Below, in pieces: positions 56,784 through 64,000 of a DNA stretch of 64,000 bases (positions within the stretch are counted from its first letter, which is position 1; every line of letters begins with the position of its first letter). The translations under genes were made by a program, and so were the position numbers. Location: positions 2,536,383 to 2,600,382 of the forward strand of contig JYIP02000004.1 of assembly GCA_001051155.2 (NCBI GenBank). The letters run 5' to 3'. The notes below the pieces were generated by a model that ran no database searches, was not told the DNA's origin, and saw only the letters and a program-made list of their open reading frames with translations. The stretch comes from Chrysoporthe austroafricana (taxonomy: Eukaryota > Ascomycota > Sordariomycetes > Diaporthales > Cryphonectriaceae).

Positions 56784-57867
56784 GGCGAGCGAGGTGGACG
56801 GGTGTGGTTTTGTGCGTGGATGTCGGACAACAGGATCAAGGTTCTGGAATGACGGCTGGATGTGAGCGCGAGGAAAGCTTGATCGCGTGCAGGGTGATGT
56901 AATAGGCGACCGACTTTTGCAGCTGATTCTCGCGTGGACGGTTGTGCCTCAGACTGCTTCGGTCAGGCAGGCTCGCTGGCTAGTCCCTGACGTCGAGCCC
57001 AGATGGATACCGCGAGGTGCAGATCGTCGCCGAAGAGAAAAAGGAGTCGCGATGGTGCCGCCGTGTGATGTGGTCGGGGTAGGCTCTGGGGGAGGGTCAG
57101 AGATACGGCGGGCTTCAGGTGGATTGGGATGAAGTCAGGTCGAGATGCATCTGAGATGGACGGCAAATGGGCGAACATGTCAGGTCGGGTCAAGCCAAGC
57201 TTGGCTCTGGTTGTTGGCGGCAGCAGCCCCTTGCCCCCCCCCCCCCTCCTCCAGCTCCTCTAGCAGCACAGCGCCGCAGCGCACCGCAGCGCAGCAGGCC
57301 AGGCTGCCGTGGCAGGCTAGACACCCAATCCCCTGATCCCCTGCCCAACGCCTCCACGCCAGACAGTCCCATGTATGATTAGCCTCGCGCTCGATCTGTC
57401 TTCCACGACTCCACCTAATCTAGACCGGGATATCTGAGAGCTCGGATATCAGAAAGATCGTTCCTCGCTGATCTAGAGATCGTCTGATGCTAAACGGCCT
57501 CTTCAGGTGCCCTTTGTTTCGTGTTCTAGTCTTTGGCATCTTCCGCAGCGTAGGGTTAGGGTCTGCCTCCCGAGCTTGCACCGCCAGGGATACCTCACAT
57601 ACATCTGTACTAAGTACTGCGTACCGTGGTACCATAGTAGCACACAGGTCCACCTGCAGCCTGCCCACGACTGGACCCCTCGTCTCTGCGCGCTGGTGCC
57701 CCGCCAAACCTGGCGGCAGCTCTCCAAGGGGTGGTCCAAAATTCGGGCGGCCGTTGTGAGTCAATGTAGGCCAACCCTGGGACCTCTGGACGACGTCGAC
57801 GACAGCGTCAATTCTCCCACTCCGACTCCCTTACCCGTATCCTTGACCAGGAACACCACCGTTCACC
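56784..57867. promoter_or_regulatory. Divergent promoter shared by Tpd3 and PheRS beta genes
   Basis: A 1.08-kb spacer between divergent start codons. It holds a run of 15 Cs at 57233-57247, the telomere-like AGGGTTAGGG at 57552-57561, and TACTAAGTACTGCGTACCG followed by TACCATAGTA near 57608-57639. No coding sequence is supported. Confidence 0.55.
57552..57561 (+). promoter_or_regulatory. Telomere-repeat-like motif AGGGTTAGGG in the PheRS beta promoter
   Basis: A 10-mer containing TTAGGG with a second AGGG, 307 bases upstream of the PheRS beta start codon. Interstitial TTAGGG sites bound by Tbf1/Teb1-type factors occur in promoters of ribosome and growth genes in several fungi, so a role in a translation-gene promoter is plausible but unproven. 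Confidence 0.5.
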
Positions 57868-60053
57868 ATGCCTACGATCTCCGTCGACAAGTATGACCTC
57901 TGGGAGGCCCTTGGTCAGAAGTGAGCCAGCGATGCACCCCAGAACTTACCCCTCCATGGGCCCAGGACGACAGGCTTACACATGGCATTCGCAGGTACAC
58001 CAAGGAGGAGTTCGAGGACCTGTGCTTCGACTTTGGTATCGAGCTCGATGAGGACACGGAGGAGGACGAGCGCCCTGCTGGCGTGCCCCCGGAGCTGAAG
58101 ATTGGTTAGTCCTGCGGCCGAGATTGCTCCATGACGACGAATAACTCCTGACGCGGACTCCAGAGATACCGGCCAACCGATACGACATGTTGTGTTTCGA
58201 GGGTATCCAGCTGATGCTCAACATCTTCCGGTCGAAGACCCCCGTGCCCAACTGGCGCCTCGTCGAGTCTGCGAGCGGGAAGCGCGAGACGTTGACGATC
58301 ACGGAGAGCACCACAAAGGTCCGCCCGTATGCTGCCGGCGCGATACTGAGGAATATCAAGTTCACCCAGAAGAGCTACGAGTCCTTCATCGCCCTGCAGG
58401 ACAAGCTGCACATGAACCTGGCGCGCCAGCGGACACTGGTTGCCATTGGGACCCACGATCTCGACACAGTCCAGGGCCCCTTCAAGTACGACGCCCTGCC
58501 GCCGGATGAGATCAAGTTCATCCCCCTGAATCAGACGAAGGAGATGACCGGTCGGGAGATGATGGATTTCTACGAAAAGGACAAGCATCTTGGAAAATAC
58601 CTGCACATCATCAAAGACGCCCCTGTCTACCCAGTCATGCTCGACGCCAACAACGTCGTGCTGTCCGTACCGCCCATCATTAACGGTGACCACTCCAAGA
58701 TCACACTCAACACTAGGAACGTCTTCATCGACCTTACCGCGACCGACGAGACCAAGCTGGCGATCGTCACCAACATGATGGTGACCATGTTCTCCATGCA
58801 TTGTGCAGAGCCCTTCACAATTGAGCCTGTTGAGGTCATTTCGAAACACAACAGCCGGACGAGGACTTGCCCCAACCTGACTCCCAGAATCATCGAGACT
58901 GAGATCGACTACCTCAACAACTGCACCGGCCTCAGTGAGACTCCCGAGCGCATATGTGAGCTGCTCACAAAGATGGCCTACGCGGCCAAGCCGTCGGGCA
59001 AGGACAAGAACTTGATCGAAGTGTCCATTCCCCCAACAAGAGCGGACGTCCTCCATCAGTGTGACATTATGGAGGATCTGGCTATCTGCTACGGCTACAA
59101 CAATCTTCCAAGATCCTCTCCAAACAAGTCTGCAACCATCGGCGCGCCAACGAAGATCCAGAAGCTTAGCGATATAGTACGGAATGAAGCTGCCTATGCT
59201 GGATGGACCGAAGTTCTGCCTCTAATCCTCTGCTCCTTCGATGAAAACTATACCTATCTGAACCGAAAAGACGAGTGAGTGCGCCTCGGAGTTCCGGAGT
59301 TTCGAAGCCGAGTTCCACTGCTGACAGTTGTAACAGCGGCAAAGCAGTACGGCTTGCAAACCCGAAGACTGCCGAGTACCAGGTCGTCCGCATTTCATTA
59401 CTGCCGTGAGTGTATACTCTACACATCTTTGTCTCTTGTCCTATAAGCACTGCTAACGTCGCCCCCAGTGGCCTCCTCAAGACCATTCGCGAGAACAAAA
59501 GCAAGGCCCTGCCAATCAAGATCTTCGAGTGCTCGGATGTTGCGTGAGTGAACAGAGAAAAACTCCGTAAAATCGAGAAGCTAATATTTCTCGCAGCTTT
59601 AAGGATGAGGCTGAAGAGCGAAAGGCCCGCAACCAAAGGAACTTCGCTGCCTGCTTCTGCGGCAAGTCATCAGGTTTCGAGATGGTCCACGGCCTTCTCG
59701 ACCGCGTGCTGCTCATGCTGAGGACGGCCTTCCTGACACACGAGGAGGGACTCGAGGGTAAGAGCATCGACTATAAGGTGACCGAGAACCCTTCAAAGCC
59801 AGATGGATATTGGATTGAGGAAATTGACGAGCCGACCTGGTTCCACGGCCACGCTGCCGCGATCTACCTGCGTCTTGGCGGCAAGACGGAACAAGTCGGC
59901 CAGTTTGGCATTCTGCATCCATCGGTATTGGAGGCTTTCGATATACGGTGAGTATCCCGCGGTAGATGTTGCAACGGCGTGTGAAAACAATGTCTGACAA
60001 ATGGTAGATACCCAGTCTCGGCGCTTGAATTCAACATGGAGGCCTTCTTGTAG
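57868..60053 (+). CDS. frs1: Cytosolic phenylalanyl-tRNA synthetase beta subunit
   Basis: Seven exons (57868-57920, 57995-58104, 58164-59274, 59337-59405, 59469-59543, 59597-59947, 60008-60053) give 604 residues. It begins [20 protein letters not shown], then [14 protein letters not shown] and [15 protein letters not shown]. The B3/B4 region carries [20 protein letters not shown] and [11 protein letters not shown], with [12 protein letters not shown]. The B5 part is [20 protein letters not shown], and the catalytic-like C-terminal module contains [17 protein letters not shown] and [16 protein letters not shown]. This beta subunit pairs with the alpha subunit to charge tRNA-Phe in the cytosol, and its B3/B4 domain edits Tyr-tRNA-Phe. 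Length and layout match yeast Frs1. The last exon is only 46 bases and ends FNMEAFL. Confidence 0.96.
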
Positions 60054-61422
60054 ATGAGGGTAGCATTCCATCTCCGGGATGCTTTCAACGGATCATGAAA
60101 AGTATCTGCTTGCTATAGAGGAGATATCCACGAATCAAAATAGAGAGATGTTGCGAGCAATCTGTTGCATTCTCAACCTTGATTGGACTGACATGTGGGC
60201 ATGATAGAACAGTTCGTACTTGATGGCAAGTCGAAGGAACGGTCTCGTGTCACGTTTGCTCTGCTGGAGGCGCTTCATGCTAACGCTTCATCCTCGGCCT
60301 TCTCGTTAGATAACGACCCAGAATACTAGAGCGTTATCAGGCAAATGGTCCTACTGGATAAGGACCGTTCTGTGCAACGGTTGAGCAGCAGACAACTGGG
60401 CTGTCCGCAAGAACTACGGCTCCGATTCCAAGCACCACGGCCACGTCCAGATTTACAATCGTCAAAATCAGGCCCCCCCCCAGGAAAGAACAAAATGCCT
60501 ATTTCTATCATTTTATTTCCTTCCCATGGTTATGAAGAACTAGCTGTGAACGCGAGACGATCTGCAAGGCATCTAGGTCAGAGAGTGAGGACACAGCAAT
60601 GTGACCCATGGAGAGTTGTGGACATCCAAAGCAGGAGGAAGGAGGTACCTTTAAAGTTGTATGTATGGGTACGCCAGTTGGACTAAGGGGTCCGGACCTC
60701 GAGGGTCAACAACCAGACAATTTCCCTCAATCACGCCGGCATCACAGATTCAGCACATCTCATTCATTCCCTCGTGCTGCTTCCGGAAGCACACCTGCTA
60801 TCACTTTTGAAGAAAATTTTCGTCTTTGCCTGGCAGCCTCAATCTCAAACCCCACCATGCTCTCTACCTTTCTTAGATCTCTGTGAAGACAAGGAGGCCA
60901 TCGCTGTGAGTCACCCCTCCCCCGACCCGTCAATGAATTGCTGGCTGAACAAGTGCACTCCTTTCGAGCCTCTTGTACGTCTTGTTTCTCTGTTGACTTT
61001 CTTACGAGAGCTGCTGCCTGTGCCTTAGTAACCTGGCACTCTTATTGATGAACTCCCAACTCGAGGAGGCTGAGGCCGCCCCTTCTTCCTACTTAAAGAA
61101 ATCCTAGAGCAGCCTCCGTTGCCCCCGACAACACTCCTCTACTTCTTCCACTGACCTCACATTTGAGTCTGAATACAGGGCAGCTTGACATTAACTCTTG
61201 ACACAGAAAGCGGGGCCAGCAACAACCACACGTTCCAACCAGACGAGGCAAAGGTCCCTCACAGCTGCCCTGACACGTACTTCTCTATCACTCTGCCGAG
61301 ATTGCTGCACCTGGAGAACCTCATTCTGTTCCCACCAGATGGACAAACACCTTACCTGATTAGAGTACATTCTTCCTCTTATCATCACCCCATCACCAAC
61401 AAACAACGACTCAGCAGGCAAG
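60054..61422. other. 1.4-kb spacer before the terminal reading frame
   Basis: No gene supported. It starts with the AT-rich 3' flank of the PheRS beta gene; the part from about 61040 on is richer in CT and CA and is probably the leader of the next gene. Short plus-strand frames at 60608-61030 are unconvincing. Confidence 0.5.
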
Positions 61423-64000
61423 ATGAGCTCCACGAAACCTGCGGCATCAGACACAGCCGGAGCCAGCCTTGATGTTGGTCATGGCAGCTGTATCAATCTC
61501 GTTGACCTCACCCTTTCCGATGATTCTTCTAGCGAGATGGATCTTGAAGAGGCAGTCCCAAGTTTGGCCTCCGACCTAAAGCCCGGCGAGGCAGATGCGA
61601 ACGACCTGCCTACTCCGATCTCTATGGTCGACGTTGATGATGACACGGATGACAACACACTGCCGTTGAGTAAGATTTTGATTCGATGCAGGAAGCGCAA
61701 GAAACGACCTGATGAATGCATCGCACCCAAGTCTGAAGCCTCCAAGTCTCTGGTCTCCCTTGCGCCGGGGGCCGTTCAATCCTTCCTTGGGAACCGTCTG
61801 AAGAATGGCTCGAATTTCTTCAGGATTCATCAGTCTTTGCCGAGCCGCAATGCACCAGTCCCTCCTCAAGCCTCATTCGGGGATAAGACAGACGCCAAGG
61901 AGGAACAGGAGTCCACGGAGGGACGTAGCAACCCTCTCCTTTTGAACATCGATCGAGAGGAGGTCTTTGGCAAGCAGGAAGACAAACGAAAGGAGAGTCG
62001 CAAGGATGCAGCAGACGAGCAGTACAAGACCGTCAAGTCCAACTCCAAACGGAGAAAGAGCGACAGCATCGTGAATGAGGCCACAGCTCCCTCGAGGTCT
62101 GCGGAGGCAGATAGCCAGACGAAGGCACCCGAGGCTTTCACGAGCACGCCTAGCAACCTACAGAGCAAGAGGCTCAAGACTACCGAACTGGAGCCATCCG
62201 TCGTCCAGAGGCCCTCCAGCGCTTGTACGATTGACACCGGCTCGAATAACGGATCACGCCTCACATGCTTGCCCGCCAAACCGACTAAGACCCCTAGCAC
62301 CCTCTCGACAAACTCAACTGAGTACAGATCCAATCGTATCGCAGAGCAGTTGGAAGAACCGCAAACCACCAATATGCAGGCCAATAGATGCGAACGGCAA
62401 GACTCGCTCTTCAGTTCCGAGGCACCTGGCACAGCGAACTCTCTTTCACACAAGAATACCATTGGACAAACCTTCGACCTAAATAAAGTGTTCCTCAATG
62501 CCCCAGGATACAATAGCAGCCGGTGTCAAGCTGACCAAGAAAGCATCCCTGAGCAATCACATGGCTTAAGTCGCGCATTCGATGGCGACAATACATCGGA
62601 CTATAGCAGTGCTGCTGTACGCAGACGGCCTGATGTTTCAAGGCGTCAACCCACTCGCGGGACAGCTAACCAGCGGCCGGAAGGATTCAATCCCGCAGGA
62701 CGAATCGCACGGAATGGGCCGCTGAATACACTCACGGCAAATCAGAACAAGTCTCTTCGAGGCTACTACGGACCTGAGAGGCGAAGTGAACAGCGCCCGG
62801 CATACGCCACACCACGTGAAGACAAGTGGAACAGAATCGCCAGAATGACGAATCCAGACAGCCTCAAGGAGATCAGATGGGATATGAGAGACGCTCGGTT
62901 GGAGAGTCTCGTGGTGTCGCGCGATGAAACCAGCCATCCGCGTCGAAAAGACTACAACAGCTACGCTCCCCAAGCAGAGGCTCGACTGCTCAGAGCCCAA
63001 GAGCCACGCTCTTCATTGCAGCCGCCGAATACATCTTCGTTGCTGTCTGACTTTGGCGGTAACAGTTCCATCGCACCTCAGAGGTCTTCGGCTACAAGAC
63101 ACGATGTTCAGCCTCAGCGTGAGAGCCGACCACAGACGCGCGAGCTGACAGATATCGGTCGTCAGAAGCTTCAGCGGCTGAATGATGGCCATCTGGCGCG
63201 ACATGGTGGCTTGTCCCAACCGAAGGCGAGAAATCTTAAAGTTTCCAGTGTCTCCAAATATATAGGGCCGAAGACGCCGCGCATCACGAGAGATGAAATC
63301 GCCGATGCCGTCGCACAGATGAAGAATTTTCAGATGCAGTATGATAAGAAGAATACAACTATCTTGGCTGATGCTTTGCCGGCTGATCTTGAAAATTCGC
63401 TTCCGGATCATCTATCTCGCACGAGGGCTGTGAGGAATATTGCTGGGCGCGAACGCAACGAGGCGATGAACCAAGAGCGAACAATCGCAAATAGAATACG
63501 GCGCATCAGACAAGAGGTGGAAAAGGACGACAAGAATACCGACAAATCGCAGGATTTCAAAGACAATCTCATTCGTGAGAAATGTGCCCGCTATATTGAG
63601 AAGAAGAGGCGGATGCTCAAGAACAGACGCCAGAATTGGGGTTTGCTTTCTGTTGATTTCCTTGAGAACGGCCACGACGGCGACTTCGATGGCGAGGAGG
63701 TTGACTTGAATGTGCGGAAGATACCAGCTTCGCAAGCACTAAAGCCCAGCCAGGCCATCGTCATCTACTGCGTGTACCTCAGTCAGCCTGTCGACGAGCC
63801 TAGAAATTACGAGGATGACATGATGCGCACAAAGGCATTTGGCAAGTTGGATTCGGCTAACCATTACGCCAAGATACTGCTAGATGGCACGTCGTCGCAG
63901 AAATCCAAGGTTCTGGCGCGGCGAGTTGTTTCTTTAACAACTACCTACATAAACGGTCTGCTCGTCGGGATGAAGGAAAGAGGCGATGGTAAATACGTAC
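61423..64000 (+). CDS. Large SIM-bearing protein of unknown function, 3' end missing
   Basis: From the ATG at 61423 the frame stays open without any intron or stop to the last base, giving 859 residues of an incomplete protein. Near the N-terminus, residues 24-43 read INLVDLTLSDDSSSEMDLEE, a hydrophobic core followed by a Ser/acidic run, the classical SUMO-interacting motif. The next 600 residues are polar, with Lys/Arg clusters (RCRKRKKRPDE, NSKRRKSDS) that could be nuclear localisation signals. Residues about 610-780 are ordered-looking and helical (RITRDEIADAVAQMKNFQMQ, NEAMNQERTIANRIRRIRQE, CARYIEKKRRMLKNRRQNWG). A more hydrophobic part begins with SQAIVIYCVYLSQPVDEP and runs to the edge, so a globular domain is cut off. 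I do not recognise the family. Codon use is less GC3-biased than in the neighbours, fitting a weakly expressed or fast-evolving gene. Confidence 0.8.
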   Translation, partial: MSSTKPAASDTAGASLDVGHGSCINLVDLTLSDDSSSEMDLEEAVPSLASDLKPGEADANDLPTPISMVDVDDDTDDNTLPLSKILIRCRKRKKRPDECIAPKSEASKSLVSLAPGAVQSFLGNRLKNGSNFFRIHQSLPSRNAPVPPQASFGDKTDAKEEQESTEGRSNPLLLNIDREEVFGKQEDKRKESRKDAADEQYKTVKSNSKRRKSDSIVNEATAPSRSAEADSQTKAPEAFTSTPSNLQSKRLKTTELEPSVVQRPSSACTIDTGSNNGSRLTCLPAKPTKTPSTLSTNSTEYRSNRIAEQLEEPQTTNMQANRCERQDSLFSSEAPGTANSLSHKNTIGQTFDLNKVFLNAPGYNSSRCQADQESIPEQSHGLSRAFDGDNTSDYSSAAVRRRPDVSRRQPTRGTANQRPEGFNPAGRIARNGPLNTLTANQNKSLRGYYGPERRSEQRPAYATPREDKWNRIARMTNPDSLKEIRWDMRDARLESLVVSRDETSHPRRKDYNSYAPQAEARLLRAQEPRSSLQPPNTSSLLSDFGGNSSIAPQRSSATRHDVQPQRESRPQTRELTDIGRQKLQRLNDGHLARHGGLSQPKARNLKVSSVSKYIGPKTPRITRDEIADAVAQMKNFQMQYDKKNTTILADALPADLENSLPDHLSRTRAVRNIAGRERNEAMNQERTIANRIRRIRQEVEKDDKNTDKSQDFKDNLIREKCARYIEKKRRMLKNRRQNWGLLSVDFLENGHDGDFDGEEVDLNVRKIPASQALKPSQAIVIYCVYLSQPVDEPRNYEDDMMRTKAFGKLDSANHYAKILLDGTSSQKSKVLARRVVSLTTTYINGLLVGMKERGDGKYV

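Noticed and set aside
58106..59056. 316-codon minus-strand frame within the PheRS beta gene
   Set aside because: Antisense shadow of the conserved synthetase exon.
1..64000. Biosynthetic, defence, CRISPR or mobile-element cluster
   Set aside because: No synthase, transposase, reverse transcriptase, NLR/HET pair, terminal inverted repeat pair or spacer-repeat array was seen; all named genes are conserved cellular genes with eukaryotic introns.

Overview
The window looks like nuclear chromosomal DNA from a filamentous ascomycete (Pezizomycotina, most likely Sordariomycetes). The genes carry short introns of about 50-190 bp with GTRNGT-type donors and nearby CTAAC-like branch sites. Coding exons are GC-rich, spacers are long and pyrimidine-rich, and the gene content is fungal: a 2EXR protein, an Asg1-type Zn2Cys6 factor, Gtt1-type GST, Gtr2, Yak1, Pub1 and a CSN1 that budding yeast lacks. 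I see no transposase, viral gene, CRISPR array, rRNA or convincing tRNA.

Eighteen protein genes can be supported, mostly as spliced models that I assembled and checked for reading-frame phase at every junction. Left part (1-20 kb): 2EXR protein (-), a four-helix membrane protein (+), a MIF/tautomerase-like protein (+), Gtr2/RagC GTPase (+), a large LCAT-like lipase (-), a Gtt1-like GST (-) and a four-exon 75-residue complex I subunit (+). Middle (20-42 kb): SAP18 (-), Prp18 (+), COP9 subunit 1 (-), an Asg1-like regulator (+), a Pub1/TIA-1 RNA-binding protein (+) and Yak1 kinase (+). Right part (42-64 kb): a 999-residue Gln/Pro-rich protein of unknown function (+), Efm4 lysine methyltransferase (+), the PP2A scaffold subunit Tpd3 (-), cytosolic PheRS beta subunit (+), and a large open reading frame of unknown function that runs off the right edge (+).

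The genes do not form a biosynthetic cluster or operon. They are mainly conserved housekeeping and signalling genes; Gtr2 (TORC1 input), Yak1 (TORC1/PKA output) and Tpd3 (PP2A) touch the same nutrient-signalling network in yeast, but nothing in the sequence shows that their proximity matters. Spacers of 2-5 kb in front of Gtr2, Asg1, Pub1, Yak1 and the Gln-rich gene hold no recognisable gene; they carry pyrimidine-rich leaders, microsatellites and small repeat families.

The points most worth following are a textbook SUMO-interacting motif in the unknown terminal protein, a MIF-like protein without the catalytic N-terminal proline, two exact copies of the telomere-like 10-mer AGGGTTAGGG (one in the Tpd3/PheRS shared promoter), a recurring TACCATAGTA motif, a repeat/hairpin block in the Pub1 leader, a GC-AG intron in SAP18, and tandem splice acceptors in Yak1 and Tpd3. 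I did not find a clearly new multi-gene system.
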